Made by a program: the position numbers and the translations under genes. Of a stretch of 64,000 nucleotides of DNA, positions 44,572 to 54,927 are shown piece by piece. This stretch comes from Ewingella americana ATCC 33852 (lineage in GTDB: Bacteria; Pseudomonadota; Gammaproteobacteria; Enterobacterales; Enterobacteriaceae), in assembly GCF_000735345.1 (NCBI RefSeq), contig NZ_JMPJ01000065.1:124001-188000 (forward strand). The letters run 5' to 3'. The notes beneath the pieces were generated by a model, which worked only from the letters and a program-made list of their open reading frames with translations, did not search any database and had not been told where the DNA came from. The first letter of the stretch is position 1. Each line of letters begins with the position of its first letter.

Positions 44572-45258
44572 TCACGCCACCACCGGCAATTCAGCACTTT
44601 GATAGGCATGGCTGATGGTGCGGCCCAGCACTTCGTCCACCAGCTCCATGCGGAATTCCGTTGCAGGACGGATGCCACCTATCGCCGCCACCGTGCCACA
44701 GGTCATCGCCAGTCCGTTTTCCGGCTGGGCGCTGCCGTCAAGATAGCGCCCCAGCAGGTCATCGGGCTTACGCAGGCTGGACAGGCGGCCTTCTTGGTAC
44801 AGGCGGAATTCGCCCTCTTCTTTGATCCACGAGCGCAGGATCAGTTGATCCCAGTGATCGGCGACATCGGCCATTTTCCAAGCCTGACGGGCAACTGGCT
44901 TGACGCAGATCTGTTTGGAAAGCGCCACGCTATGGGCTTCAAGCTCGCGATCGGTGTGATCGGAGGCCAGCGACACAAACTGCTCGCCCTGATGAGTGAA
45001 AACAAAAGGTTCGGCTTCGCCAGACGTGGCGCTGCCCACCACTTCAATAGTTTCGCTTTGAGTCAGCTGATTGGTCGCGACGCGATAAAACAGAGGAACT
45101 GCACTCGGGCGGGGCACGCCCAGTGCCTCAAGCTCACTGATATGGTGCAAGATCGCCTCGTGATCGCGCCCGGTCCAGCCAGCGATCACCAACTGATCGA
45201 CATGGATGTTTAATGAGGTTTCGCCAGTGTTTGCAGGTAAGGTAAAGGTTAATTTCAT
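44572..45258 (-). CDS. DUF2848 family protein
   Basis: 228 residues. Sequence matches the DUF2848 family as I recall it (conserved VIAGWTGRD, SGEAEPFVF, LASDHTDRELE, KPVARQAWK). Function is unknown, but the family is often next to amidase and transporter genes in catabolic operons. The ribosome site is poor. First gene of the leftward operon, divergent from the GntR gene across 136 bp. Confidence 0.85.
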   Translation of the reverse strand: MKLTFTLPANTGETSLNIHVDQLVIAGWTGRDHEAILHHISELEALGVPRPSAVPLFYRVATNQLTQSETIEVVGSATSGEAEPFVFTHQGEQFVSLASDHTDRELEAHSVALSKQICVKPVARQAWKMADVADHWDQLILRSWIKEEGEFRLYQEGRLSSLRKPDDLLGRYLDGSAQPENGLAMTCGTVAAIGGIRPATEFRMELVDEVLGRTISHAYQSAELPVVA

Positions 45259-45299
45259 CTTTTAAGGCTCGCTTATTGACTGTTTTATTAGAAAGCACA

Positions 45300-45311
45300 G
45301 TGAAATTTCAC
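45300..45311. promoter_or_regulatory. Palindrome in the GntR/DUF2848 divergent promoter region
   Basis: GTGAAATTTCAC, a perfect 12-bp palindrome near the middle of the 136-bp gap. A candidate GntR operator serving both directions. Confidence 0.5.
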
Positions 45312-45394
45312 TATAGCTTCAGTTATTAAATAAGCGATTTCCGTGCCATAATTTTGTGTAGAATGTCTAAAAATTTCCTTCGCAGGAGTCATGC

Positions 45395-46072
45395 GTGAAA
45401 TCTGTTGCAGCAGAAAGCCGCCCACAACCGGCGTTGGATGACGTGGGTTTATCGCAAAATGAGTTGGCTTATCGTCGTTTTAAGCAGGCGTTGGTCACCC
45501 TGAGCTATAAACCGGGTGAATATTTGAATACCGCGCAGGTGATGGCGGAGCTAGAAATGGGCCGCACGCCGATTAATCAGGCGATCCACCGGCTGGCCAA
45601 TGAAGGCTTATTGCAGATAATCCCGCGCAAAGGGGTGATGGTTTCTCCGCTGTCGATTGATGACGCGCTGGAGCTGATCGAAGTGCGTCTCGCCAATGAG
45701 ATGCTGTGCATGAAGCTGGCCTGTAAGCACGTCTCAAAGCAGGATATCGCGACATTAACGGCGGTAAATGAAGAGATGAATGTCGCCGTGCAGACGCGGG
45801 ATCGCAACCGCATGGTGTCGCTGGACCACCATTTCCACCATCTGCTGGCGGAGATCGCCGGAAACCTGATGCTCAAGGACATTCTCAGCGTGCTGCACGC
45901 CAGAGCGCAACGCTTCTGGGCCAGTTCGCTGTCGAAAGAAGACCACATGGTTGAGGTTATCGAGGAGCATCGCGCGATTATTTCCGCACTGGAAACGCAA
46001 GATACCCAAGCCGCCGCAGCAGCAGCCGAAGCGCATATTTTGTCGTTTAGGGATGCTTTGTTGCGAGGTTGA
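45395..46072 (+). CDS. GntR-family (FadR subfamily) transcriptional regulator
   Basis: 225 residues from GTG at 45395 (GGAG six nt upstream). Winged helix at about 25-90 (LNTAQVMAELEMGRTPINQAIHRL pattern) followed by an FCD-type helical effector domain with candidate metal residues in DHHFHHLLAEI and EEHRAIISALE. It likely controls the divergent amidase operon. Ligand unknown. Confidence 0.92.
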   Translation: MKSVAAESRPQPALDDVGLSQNELAYRRFKQALVTLSYKPGEYLNTAQVMAELEMGRTPINQAIHRLANEGLLQIIPRKGVMVSPLSIDDALELIEVRLANEMLCMKLACKHVSKQDIATLTAVNEEMNVAVQTRDRNRMVSLDHHFHHLLAEIAGNLMLKDILSVLHARAQRFWASSLSKEDHMVEVIEEHRAIISALETQDTQAAAAAAEAHILSFRDALLRG

Positions 46073-46130
46073 AGAAGGAGAGGGGGTCACTGCACGGCAA
46101 CATTGATTTGCCTGCAATACCCCCTAACAG

Positions 46131-46152
46131 CCTCCCCCTTTTCAGGGGGAGG
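46131..46152. terminator. Hairpin between GntR gene and gcvP
   Basis: CCTCCCCC-TTTTCA-GGGGGAGG, eight pairs, between convergent genes. A probable bidirectional stop without a long T-run. Confidence 0.55.
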
Positions 46153-46173
46153 AGCAGAACAGCTTTTGATTAA

Positions 46174-49047
46174 TTACTCGTATTCACTCATCGGTACACA
46201 GGAGCAGAACAGGTTTCTGTCGCCGTAAACGTCATCAAGACGCTTCACGCTCGGCCAGTACTTGTTGTCGCTGCCCGCTGGGAATACCGCCAGTTCGCGG
46301 GTGTACGGGTGGGACCACTCGCTGACCAGCTCGGCTTGTACGTGCGGCGCATTGACCAGCGGGTTGTCTTCCAGCGGCCATTCACCTTTGGCAACGCGGT
46401 CGATTTCAGCGCGGATTGCCAGCAAAGCGTCAACAAAACGGTCGATTTCCACTTTGCTTTCAGACTCGGTTGGCTCAACCATCAGCGTGCCCGCGACCGG
46501 GAACGACATGGTTGGCGCGTGGAAACCGAAATCAATCAAGCGTTTAGCAATATCCATTTCACTGATCCCGACGCTCTCTTTCAGCGGACGGATATCCAGA
46601 ATACATTCGTGCGCCACGCGACCGTCGCGGCCGGTGTACAGCACTGGGTAAGCATCTTTCAGGCGAGTGGCGATGTAGTTGGCATTCAAAATTGCCACCT
46701 GACTTGCCTGCTTCAGACCCTGCGCGCCCATCATGCGGATATACATCCAGCTGATTGGCAGGATAGAAGCGCTGCCGAACGGCGCCGCAGAAACCGCGCC
46801 ATTCTGAGTCAGAACGCCATCAATCTGCACCACGCTGTGACCCGGAACGAACGGAGCCAGATGCGATTTCACGCCGATTGGACCCATGCCCGGACCGCCA
46901 CCGCCGTGTGGGATACAGAAGGTTTTGTGTAAGTTAAGGTGCGACACGTCCGCGCCGATGTAGCCCGGCGTGGTGATCCCCACCTGTGCGTTCATGTTCG
47001 CGCCGTCGAGGTAAACCTGACCGCCGTACTGGTGAACAATCTGGCACACTTCGCGGATGGTTTCTTCATACACGCCGTGGGTTGACGGGTAGGTCACCAT
47101 GATGCACGACAGCTCATCACCGGCCTGAGCGGCTTTCTCGCGCAGGTCGCTTAAATCAATGTTGCCCTGCTTGTCACAAGCCACCACGACCACGGTCATG
47201 CTGGCCATTTGCGCCGATGCCGGGTTGGTGCCGTGAGCAGAACTTGGGATCAGACAGATATGACGGCTGCCTTCGTTACGGCTTTCGTGGTAACGGCGGA
47301 TAGCCAGCAGGCCAGCATATTCACCCTGTGCGCCGGAGTTTGGTTGGATACAAACCGCGTCGTAGCCCGTCAGCTGCACCAGCCACTGGGAGAGCTGGCC
47401 GATCATCTGCTGGTAGCCCGCAGCTTGTTCAACCGGGCAGAACGGGTGCAGCTCGGAGAATTCAGGCCAAGTGATTGGGATCATCTCGGCAGCGGCGTTG
47501 AGTTTCATGGTGCAAGAACCCAGCGGGATCATCGCCTGATTCAGCGCCAGATCCTTTTTCTCCAGACGGTGCATGTAGCGCATCATCTCGGTTTCGCTGT
47601 GGTACTGGTTGAACACCGGGTGAGTCAGGATCGGGTCTACGCGCAGCATGGCGGCTGGGATAGACGCGTTATCGCTACTCACGGCTTTATCAAGCTGATC
47701 GATGTCCAGACCGTTGTCGTCACCCAGCAGGGCGGCGAACAGCACTTGCACGTCTTCGCGTGAAGTGGCTTCGTCCAGCGTGATGCCCACGGCGCCGTGG
47801 ATGTCAGTGCGCAGGTTTAGGCCGAAGCTCAAAGCGCGTTCCAGCGTCGCGGCTTTGTCTTTCACTTCAACCGTCAGGGTGTCAAACCAGCTGTCGTGGC
47901 GCAGCGTCAGGCCGCCTTTTTTCAGGCCAGCGGCCAGAATGTCGGTCAGACGGTGAATACGGCTGGCGATGCGTTTCAGGCCAACCGGGCCGTGGAATAC
48001 CGCGTACAGGCTGGCGATGTTGGCCAACAGAACCTGCGAGGTACAGATGTTGGAGTTGGCTTTCTCGCGGCGAATATGCTGCTCGCGGGTCTGCATCGCC
48101 ATGCGCAGCGCGGTATTGCCCGCCGCGTCGCGAGATACGCCGATAATACGGCCCGGCATGGAGCGTTTGAATTCGTCAACGCAGGCGAAGAATGCGGCGT
48201 GCGGGCCGCCGTAGCCCATTGGCACGCCGAAGCGTTGGGCGGAACCGAACACCACGTCTGCGCCCTGTGCGCCCGGCGCGGCCAGCAGCACTAACGCCAT
48301 AATGTCGGCGGCAACGCTGGTGATGATTTTGCGTGATTTTAGCTCAGCCAGCAGTGCGCGGTAATCGTGAACCTGCCCGGTGGTGCCCACTTGTTGCAGC
48401 AGCACGCCGAACACGCCTTCCAGCTCGAGCACTTTTTCTGCTTTATCGACGATAATGTCGAAACCAAAGGTTTCAGCACGAGTGCGGACTACGTCCAGCG
48501 TTTGCGGATGCACGTCGTCAGCCACGAAGAAGCGATTGGCGTTCTTCAGTTTGCTGGCGCGTTTGGCAAGGGCCATGGCTTCGGCAGCGGCGGTCGCTTC
48601 GTCAAGCAGAGAAGCAGACGCGAGGTCCAGACCGGTAAGGTCGAGGGTTAACTGTTGGAAGTTCAGCAAGGCTTCAAGACGGCCCTGAGAGACTTCTGGC
48701 TGATAAGGGGTGTAGGCCGTGTACCAGCCTGGATTTTCCAGCATGTTGCGCAGGATAACCGGCGGGGTCAGCACCGCGCTGTAGCCCATACCAATATAAG
48801 ATTTGTAGCGCTGATTCTGGCTGGCGATAGCTTTCAGCTCAGCCAGTGCCTGATGTTCGGTAACGGAATCACCCACGGCTGGCGGGCCCGGCAATTGGAT
48901 GTCCACCGGCACGATTTGCTGGATCAGGGCATTTAACGAGTCGGCACCGACCGTTTCCAGCATCTGTTGTTGCTGCTGAGAAGACGGGCCAATGTGACGG
49001 CCGATAAAGGATTCACTGTGTTCGAGTTGGCTGAGAGTCTGAGTCAT
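46174..49047 (-). CDS. gcvP: Glycine dehydrogenase (decarboxylating), P-protein GcvP
   Basis: 957 residues, same as E. coli. PLP enzyme of the glycine cleavage system; it decarboxylates glycine and loads the aminomethyl group on lipoyl-GcvH. The PLP lysine is in [18 protein letters not shown] near residue 705. Both halves of the internal duplication are complete. Third gene of gcvTHP, 104 bp after gcvH. Confidence 0.98.
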   Translation of the reverse strand: MTQTLSQLEHSESFIGRHIGPSSQQQQQMLETVGADSLNALIQQIVPVDIQLPGPPAVGDSVTEHQALAELKAIASQNQRYKSYIGMGYSAVLTPPVILRNMLENPGWYTAYTPYQPEVSQGRLEALLNFQQLTLDLTGLDLASASLLDEATAAAEAMALAKRASKLKNANRFFVADDVHPQTLDVVRTRAETFGFDIIVDKAEKVLELEGVFGVLLQQVGTTGQVHDYRALLAELKSRKIITSVAADIMALVLLAAPGAQGADVVFGSAQRFGVPMGYGGPHAAFFACVDEFKRSMPGRIIGVSRDAAGNTALRMAMQTREQHIRREKANSNICTSQVLLANIASLYAVFHGPVGLKRIASRIHRLTDILAAGLKKGGLTLRHDSWFDTLTVEVKDKAATLERALSFGLNLRTDIHGAVGITLDEATSREDVQVLFAALLGDDNGLDIDQLDKAVSSDNASIPAAMLRVDPILTHPVFNQYHSETEMMRYMHRLEKKDLALNQAMIPLGSCTMKLNAAAEMIPITWPEFSELHPFCPVEQAAGYQQMIGQLSQWLVQLTGYDAVCIQPNSGAQGEYAGLLAIRRYHESRNEGSRHICLIPSSAHGTNPASAQMASMTVVVVACDKQGNIDLSDLREKAAQAGDELSCIMVTYPSTHGVYEETIREVCQIVHQYGGQVYLDGANMNAQVGITTPGYIGADVSHLNLHKTFCIPHGGGGPGMGPIGVKSHLAPFVPGHSVVQIDGVLTQNGAVSAAPFGSASILPISWMYIRMMGAQGLKQASQVAILNANYIATRLKDAYPVLYTGRDGRVAHECILDIRPLKESVGISEMDIAKRLIDFGFHAPTMSFPVAGTLMVEPTESESKVEIDRFVDALLAIRAEIDRVAKGEWPLEDNPLVNAPHVQAELVSEWSHPYTRELAVFPAGSDNKYWPSVKRLDDVYGDRNLFCSCVPMSEYE

Positions 49048-49151
49048 TTGCTACGCATTCCTGAATCTGCATGGTGGTGTCGAAGGACAACCGATAACGG
49101 GCAAGCGGGGACTAAACCTGCCCCGTAAACGGCTTACGGGGCAGCACTTCA

Positions 49152-49538
49152 TTACTCGTCGATACCTGAAAGATAGGCGTCGGCGCTGAGTAAGTTAGCG
49201 ATTTCGCTTTCATCAGAGGCTTTAATCTGGAACAGGAAACCGTCGCCGTATGGCTCGCTGTTGACCAGCTCTGGTGAACTCTCCAGCTCGGCGTTTACTG
49301 CAATGATTTCGCCGCTGATTGGGGAGTAGATGTCAGACGCCGCCTTGACCGACTCGGCAACGGCGCAGTCTTCACCGGCAGCCACTTGGCGGCCCACTTC
49401 TGGCAGGTCGACGAAAACCATGTCGCCCAGCAATTCTTGCGCGTGTTCGGTAATCCCTACGGTGTAAACGCCGTTACCCTCTGAACGAACCCATTCGTGT
49501 GACGCGGCGTATTTCAATTCTGATGGAACATTGCTCAT
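49152..49538 (-). CDS. gcvH: Glycine cleavage system H protein GcvH
   Basis: 128 residues (E. coli 129). The lipoylated lysine is Lys65 in AESVKAAS. It shuttles the aminomethyl intermediate between P-, T- and L-proteins. 42 bp after gcvT. Confidence 0.98.
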   Translation of the reverse strand: MSNVPSELKYAASHEWVRSEGNGVYTVGITEHAQELLGDMVFVDLPEVGRQVAAGEDCAVAESVKAASDIYSPISGEIIAVNAELESSPELVNSEPYGDGFLFQIKASDESEIANLLSADAYLSGIDE

Positions 49539-49580
49539 GAAAGAATCTCCAAAAATTTTCAGATATTAATGAATTCGTTA

Positions 49581-50675
49581 TTAAACCAACGGCTTACCGT
49601 TACGAACAAAACCAGGTTTGGTCACTCTGACTGGCATTTCGCGGTTACGGATCTGCACGATGGCGTTTTCGCCGATGCCAGCCGGAACGCGAGCCAGCGC
49701 GATGCTGTAACCCAAAGTCGGTGAGAATGAGCCGCTGGTGATGACGCCTTCCTGCTGGTTGCCCGCAGCGTCGGTGAAACGCACCGGCAGCTCATTACGT
49801 AATACGCCTTTTTCGGTCATGATCAATCCGACCAGTTCTTCGGTCCCCTGCTCACGCTGTTTTTCCAGCGCAGCGCGGCCGATGAAATCGCGATCTTCCG
49901 GCACCCAGGCGATGGTCCAGCCCATGTTGGCCGCCAGTGGAGACACGCCTTCATCCATCTCCTGACCGTATAAGTTCATGCCTGCTTCCAGACGCAGGGT
50001 GTCGCGCGCGCCCAGCCCGGCAGGTTTGACGCCAGCCTTGAGGAGTTTCTGCCACAGGTCAGCGGCTTGCTCTTTCTTCACGGCAATTTCGTAGCCCGCT
50101 TCGCCGGTGTAGCCAGTGGTGGCGATAAACAGGTCACCGGCCTGAACGCCGAAGAATGGTTTCATTCCGGCCACGGCTTGCTTCTGCTCTTCAGTGAACA
50201 GCGTGCCAGCGCGCTCTTTGGCCTGAGGGCCTTGAACGGCAATCAGCGCCAAGTCATCACGCACGGTGACTTCAACGCCGTAGGCTTCTGCATGCTGCGA
50301 AATCCATGCCAAATCTTTGTCGCGCGTGGCGGAGTTCACCACCAAGCGGAAATAATCTTCAGTAAAGAAGTAGATAATCAGGTCGTCAATCACGCCGCCG
50401 GATGCGTTAAGCATGCCGGTATAAAGCGCTTTGCCGGGAACGGTCAGCTTGGCAACATCGTTGGCCACCAAATAGCGCAGGAATTCACGAGTACGGGCGC
50501 CGTGCAGATCAACAATCGTCATGTGGGAGACATCGAACATGCCAGCGTCCTGACGCACCGCGTGGTGCTCATCAAGCTGTGAGCCGTAGTGCAACGGCAT
50601 CATCCAACCGTGGAAATCAACCATACGCGCACCGCACGCCACGTGTTGTTCATAAAGCTGAGTCTGCTTAACCAT
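49581..50675 (-). CDS. gcvT: Glycine cleavage system aminomethyltransferase GcvT
   Basis: 364 residues from ATG at 50675 (AGGA upstream), as in E. coli; a start four codons earlier is less likely. Folate-binding T-protein that makes methylene-THF and releases ammonia. Motifs [22 protein letters not shown] and the C-terminal [14 protein letters not shown] are conserved. First gene of gcvTHP. An ERIC repeat lies about 70-190 bp upstream, within or before its leader. Confidence 0.97.
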   Translation of the reverse strand: MVKQTQLYEQHVACGARMVDFHGWMMPLHYGSQLDEHHAVRQDAGMFDVSHMTIVDLHGARTREFLRYLVANDVAKLTVPGKALYTGMLNASGGVIDDLIIYFFTEDYFRLVVNSATRDKDLAWISQHAEAYGVEVTVRDDLALIAVQGPQAKERAGTLFTEEQKQAVAGMKPFFGVQAGDLFIATTGYTGEAGYEIAVKKEQAADLWQKLLKAGVKPAGLGARDTLRLEAGMNLYGQEMDEGVSPLAANMGWTIAWVPEDRDFIGRAALEKQREQGTEELVGLIMTEKGVLRNELPVRFTDAAGNQQEGVITSGSFSPTLGYSIALARVPAGIGENAIVQIRNREMPVRVTKPGFVRNGKPLV

Positions 50676-50743
50676 CTTGATCCTCATTAACCTGCGAATG
50701 CAAAAACGAAGTCGGAATATCGGAATATAAATTGCTCTCGTTT

Positions 50744-50862
50744 CCCCTAAATCATTCGCGCTGTATCAAGGCGGCAACTGAGTGAGTTCCAGCAGCTTAC
50801 TCAAGTAAGTGACTGGGTGAATCAGGGCAGCCAACACCAAAATAGCGCGAAGGACCAAGGGC
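50744..50862. repeat. ERIC (intergenic repeat unit), copy 2
   Basis: About 119 bp, clearly the same family as copy 1 (shared start CCTAAATCATTCGC-CTGTATCAAGGCGGCAA and core AGCTTACTCAAGTAAGTGACTGGGTGA). Terminal inverted repeats ATTCGCGCT and AGCGCGAA. It stands about 70 bp upstream of the gcvT start. Confidence 0.88.
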
Positions 50863-51052
50863 GACGCAAACGTTATCCTATAGCTCGAACTTATCACCGA
50901 ATCTCCCTGCTAACCATAAGTTAAAATATCAGTATCTGGAGAAACAGCAGGGATAAGCGAGGAGTATTGTGCAGAGTTTCTGACTAGAAAAATGGGGTTT
51001 ATGGCGCAAAATCTACAAATGAACCACAAAAATCTCGATGTTATATAACGAA

Positions 51053-51096
51053 GAGGCCGGATATCTCACCATTTGCAGAGTGGGATATCCGGCCTC
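51053..51096 (-). terminator. Long hairpin after ubiI
   Basis: GAGGCCGGATATC and GATATCCGGCCTC, 13 perfect pairs, plus CAC/GTG pairs inside. 40 bp past the ubiI stop. The T-run is poor, so it may act as a structural terminator or an mRNA end protector. Confidence 0.6.
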
Positions 51097-51136
51097 GCAT
51101 TATAAAAAGTAATGGGAAAAAGGCGCTGAAATTAGA

Positions 51137-52363
51137 TTATTTCAATCGAACGGGATCCTGCTCCAGCCATTCGGGTAAATCATTCAATCCCATTGCCTGA
51201 CGCACCAGTTTTGGCTTCACGCCCGGCAGGGAATCCGCCAGCGTCAGCCCGATGTCGCGCAGCAGTTTTTTCGCCGGGTTATCGCCGTTGAACAGTTCGC
51301 GGAACCCCTGCATGCCCGCCAGCATCAGCGCGGCGCTGTGTTTGCGGCGGCGCTCATAGCGGCGCAGATACATGTGCTGGCCGAAGTCTTTGCCCGCGCG
51401 CTGCAAACGTCTGATTTCAGACGCCAATTCGGCGGCGTCCATAAAACCAAGGTTCACCCCCTGCCCGGCCAGCGGATGCACGGTGTGCGCGGCGTCGCCC
51501 ACCAGCGCCAGACGCTGGGCGGCAAAACTGCGCGCGTAGCGGCCAGTCAGTGGGAAGGTAAGACGTTCGCTTTCAACCGAGCACAGCCCCAAACGCAGGT
51601 CGAAGGTGCTAGCGAGGACTTTATTGAACTCGTCATTAGATAGAGCAGACAGCCGTTGGGCTTCTTCTGGAGAAACTGACCAAACGATGGAAGACAGATG
51701 CGGGTCAGCCAGCGGCAGGAATGCCAGAATGCCTTCGCCATGAAATACCTGCCGCGCCACCGACTGGTGAGGCTCGGCGGTGCGAATAGTGGCGACCAGC
51801 GCATGGTGGCGATAGTCCCAGAATGTCAGCGGGATATCGGCATGCTGGCGCAGCCAAGACTGCGCGCCGTCCGCGCCAACCACTAAACGGGCGCTGAGCT
51901 GGCGATCGTCGTTCAAGGTAACAAAGGCGTCGTTTTCGCCCCAAGCCACGTTTTTCAAGGTCGCCGGGCAGAGCAAAGTGATGTCAGAAGATTGCTCGGC
52001 TTTTTGCCAAAGCGCGCGCAGGATCACCTCGTTTTCGATGATGTGACCCAAGTGGCTGAAACCATACTCTTCGCCACGGAAAGCGATTTTGCCGAAGCTG
52101 TCGCGGTCCCACACTTCCATGCCTTGATATGCATTGACGCGCTGGGCGGTGATGTTGTCCCACACGCCGATATATTGCAGCAGGCGCTCGCTGGCGGCAT
52201 TAATGGCCGAAACGCGCAGACCCGGAGCTGCTGGCAGTGGAGAGTCGAGGTCGGGTTGGTGGCTGTCCACCACGGCAACGCGCAGGCCACTGCCCTGTAA
52301 CCCACAGGCCAGCGCGAGTCCAACCATGCCGCCACCGGCGATAACTACATCAAAAGATTGCAT
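51137..52363 (-). CDS. ubiI: Ubiquinone C5-hydroxylase UbiI (VisC)
   Basis: 408 residues (E. coli 400). FAD monooxygenase of aerobic ubiquinone synthesis. Dinucleotide fold VIAGGGMVGLALA, second FAD motif LVGDAAHTVHPLAGQGVNLG. It lies 22 bp after ubiH in the pepP-ubiH-ubiI operon. Confidence 0.97.
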   Translation of the reverse strand: MQSFDVVIAGGGMVGLALACGLQGSGLRVAVVDSHQPDLDSPLPAAPGLRVSAINAASERLLQYIGVWDNITAQRVNAYQGMEVWDRDSFGKIAFRGEEYGFSHLGHIIENEVILRALWQKAEQSSDITLLCPATLKNVAWGENDAFVTLNDDRQLSARLVVGADGAQSWLRQHADIPLTFWDYRHHALVATIRTAEPHQSVARQVFHGEGILAFLPLADPHLSSIVWSVSPEEAQRLSALSNDEFNKVLASTFDLRLGLCSVESERLTFPLTGRYARSFAAQRLALVGDAAHTVHPLAGQGVNLGFMDAAELASEIRRLQRAGKDFGQHMYLRRYERRRKHSAALMLAGMQGFRELFNGDNPAKKLLRDIGLTLADSLPGVKPKLVRQAMGLNDLPEWLEQDPVRLK

Positions 52364-52385
52364 AAATTTTCCTGTGGGAAGAGGT

Positions 52386-53564
52386 TCAGCGGCTCACCCA
52401 ACCTAGCGTCCGGCGTGTAAAGGCATCACGCAGGGGGGAAATGCCTTCCATCGCCATTAGGCCGAGATTACGCCCGACCATCAAGGGAACATAGCGATTG
52501 GCGAAAAGGTGGATCAGGCCGTCGGTCACGCCGACCGTCGCCTGCTGGTCTGGCTGGCGACGCTGCTGATAGCCACTTAACACGCGGTAGCTGCCAATGT
52601 CATTGCCGGCCAGATGCGCCGTCGCCACGGTTTCGGCCAAGGTCATGACGTCACGCAGGCCAAGGTTAAAGCCCTGACCTGCTATCGGATGCAGGGTTTG
52701 CGAGGCGTTGCCGACCAGCGCCAGCCGATGGCTAATGTGGCTGCTGGCGGTCTGCAATTGCAGCGGATAGCTGAATCGCGTGCCCGCCTGCTGCATTTTA
52801 CCCAAGCGCCAGCCAAAGGCTTTTTGCAGCTCGGCGAGGAATTTCTCTTCGCTCCAGCTATCAATGTCAGCCTGCGCCTCGCGAGGATGGCACCAGACCA
52901 AAGAGCTGCGCCCTTTCGACATCGGAAGCAGAGCCAGCGGGCCGTGCTCGGTAAAACGCTCAAAAGCCCGGCCGCGATGAGGTTCGCTGGTGACCACGTT
53001 GGCGATCACCGCAATCTGGCCGTAATCCTCGCGCTGCCAGCGAATATTGCAGGCTTTGCCGAGCATCGAATGAGAACCGTCCGCCGCCACCAGCAGCTTG
53101 CCGTCGAGCACCTCGCCGTTGTCGAGCGTGACGCTGGCACCGTCTACCCTACGCTGCACGTCGGTGACTTTCGCCGGGCAGTGCAACATGACGCCAGGTG
53201 CCTCTTTCAGTCTGGCGAACAGCCGTTGGCCCACGCCGTGCAGCTCAACCACCTGACCCAACGCTTCCACGCCATAATGCCCGGCATTGAGATTCACAAA
53301 AGCCGCATGGCCGCGATCGCTGACATGAATGTCGCTGATCGGCGTGGCGATATCCGCTAAAGCAGACCACAACCCGATGCGCGCCAGCTGCTGGCAAGTG
53401 CCTTGGGCCAGCGCGATGGATCGGGCGTCAAACCCCGGATGGCCACTGCCACCCAGCGAAGAAGCCTCAATCAGATGTACCGGCAGTTGGCCTTGGGTCA
53501 GCGAGGAGATAGCCAGTGCCAGCGTGGCGCCGGTCATCCCGCCGCCAACAATAATAATGCTCAT
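52386..53564 (-). CDS. ubiH: Ubiquinone C6-hydroxylase UbiH
   Basis: 392 residues, as in E. coli. FAD monooxygenase; IIVGGGMTGATLALAI at the N-terminus and LVGNASQTLHPIAGQGFNLG near 290. It lies 1 bp after the pepP stop; the operon order ygfB-pepP-ubiH-ubiI is as in E. coli. Confidence 0.97.
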   Translation of the reverse strand: MSIIIVGGGMTGATLALAISSLTQGQLPVHLIEASSLGGSGHPGFDARSIALAQGTCQQLARIGLWSALADIATPISDIHVSDRGHAAFVNLNAGHYGVEALGQVVELHGVGQRLFARLKEAPGVMLHCPAKVTDVQRRVDGASVTLDNGEVLDGKLLVAADGSHSMLGKACNIRWQREDYGQIAVIANVVTSEPHRGRAFERFTEHGPLALLPMSKGRSSLVWCHPREAQADIDSWSEEKFLAELQKAFGWRLGKMQQAGTRFSYPLQLQTASSHISHRLALVGNASQTLHPIAGQGFNLGLRDVMTLAETVATAHLAGNDIGSYRVLSGYQQRRQPDQQATVGVTDGLIHLFANRYVPLMVGRNLGLMAMEGISPLRDAFTRRTLGWVSR

Positions 53565-53565
53565 A

Positions 53566-54882
53566 TTATTTACGGGCCGCCGCCATCAGGGCTTCAATCT
53601 CATCGGCCTCTTTCACCACGTCGCCGGTAAAGATTTCAATGCCGTCGGCGGTGATCAGGATGTCGTCTTCAATGCGTATACCAATACCGCGATACTGCTC
53701 GGGCACATCGGCATCTGGCGCGATATACAGGCCCGGCTCGACAGTCAGCACCATGCCCGGCTCAAGAGTACGGGTGCGCTCAGGACTGCCGTAGTTGCCG
53801 ACGTCATGCACATCCAGACCCAGCCAGTGGGACAGGCCGTGCATAAAGAACGGGCGGTGCGCCTGCTCGCTATAAAGGGTGTCGACGTCGCCGTGCAGGA
53901 TGCCAAGCTTGACCAAGCCTTCCAGCATCACGCGGACGGCGGCTTCATTGGCTTCTTGGATGCTGCTGCCCGGACGTAACACTTCCAGCGCTTTGTATTC
54001 GGAAGCCAGCACGATGTCATAGATTTCGCGCTGCGCTTTGCTGAACTTGCCGCTCACCGGGAAGGTGCGGGTGATATCACCGGCATAGCCTTGGAACTCA
54101 CAGCCCGCGTCAATCAGCACTAAATCGCCGTCGCGCAGCTGGGATTCATTTTCGGTGTAGTGCAGGATGCAGCCGTTTTCGCCGCTGCCAACAATGGTGT
54201 TATAGGAAGGGAAGCGCGCGCCGTGGCGGTTAAATTCGTGATGAATTTCGCCTTCAAGGTGGTATTCAAACAGGCCAGCGCGGCATTTTTCCATCGCGCG
54301 AGTATGGGCCAGAGCGGTGATCTCCCCCGCGCGGCGCATCACGGCAATTTCTTCCGGCGATTTGAACAGGCGCATTTCATGCACGATAGGACGCCAGTCG
54401 ATGACGGTGTCCGGCGCACTCAGGCTTTGGCGCGAACCTTTGCGCAGCTTGTCCATGGCGCGATTGACGATCTCGTCGGCATAGGCGTATTCGCCCTGCG
54501 CGTGATACAGCGCATCAAGACCGTTAAAGAGAAGATGAAGTTGGGTGTTGATGTCGTCAAACGGCAGCGCGCGGTCGATACCCAACTTGGCAGGTGCCGC
54601 GTCCTGACCCAGACGGCGACCGAACCAGATCTCAGCAGTCAAATCACGCACGCGGTTAAACAGCACGCTGTGGTTGTGATTCTCATCGCTTTTCACCAGC
54701 ACCAGCGCGGCTTCCGGCTCGTTAAACCCAGTGAGATACCAGAAGTCGCTGTTTTGACGGAAAGGATAATCACTGTCAGCACTGCGCAATGCTTCTGGGG
54801 CAGCGAAGATAATTGCCGCGCTGCCCGGTGCCATCTTGGCTAACAGAGCCTGACGGCGATTTTCGAATTCCTGCTGAGTCAT
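53566..54882 (-). CDS. pepP: Xaa-Pro aminopeptidase PepP
   Basis: 438 residues from ATG at 54882 (GGAG ten nt upstream); a TTG five codons earlier is possible. Cleaves N-terminal residues before proline. Pita-bread fold with dinuclear Mn ligands in IDAGCEFQGYAGDITRTF, HGLSHWLGLDVHD, TVEPGLY and GIRIEDD. N-terminal tetramer domain complete. Confidence 0.97.
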   Translation of the reverse strand: MTQQEFENRRQALLAKMAPGSAAIIFAAPEALRSADSDYPFRQNSDFWYLTGFNEPEAALVLVKSDENHNHSVLFNRVRDLTAEIWFGRRLGQDAAPAKLGIDRALPFDDINTQLHLLFNGLDALYHAQGEYAYADEIVNRAMDKLRKGSRQSLSAPDTVIDWRPIVHEMRLFKSPEEIAVMRRAGEITALAHTRAMEKCRAGLFEYHLEGEIHHEFNRHGARFPSYNTIVGSGENGCILHYTENESQLRDGDLVLIDAGCEFQGYAGDITRTFPVSGKFSKAQREIYDIVLASEYKALEVLRPGSSIQEANEAAVRVMLEGLVKLGILHGDVDTLYSEQAHRPFFMHGLSHWLGLDVHDVGNYGSPERTRTLEPGMVLTVEPGLYIAPDADVPEQYRGIGIRIEDDILITADGIEIFTGDVVKEADEIEALMAAARK

Positions 54883-54927
54883 CACTTCATCTCCCAAAAC
54901 GGTTTTAATTTATTGTTATGTGACTAA

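Larger units (their letters stand above)
50676..51136. other. gcvT-ubiI intergenic region
   Basis: About 460 bp. It holds ERIC copy 2 (50744-50862), the gcv promoter region (not resolved by eye; GcvA, Lrp or PurR sites were not recognised), and a long hairpin at 51053-51096. No glycine riboswitch architecture is seen. Confidence 0.6.

Noticed and set aside
50676-51136. Possible glycine riboswitch upstream of gcvT
   Set aside because: No tandem aptamer-like structure; the structured part is the ERIC repeat, and enteric gcv operons are controlled by GcvA/Lrp/PurR proteins.
52614-53360. Long plus-strand frame over ubiH, and a similar one over pepP (54160-54843)
   Set aside because: Antisense shadows of conserved genes in a GC-rich third-position genome.
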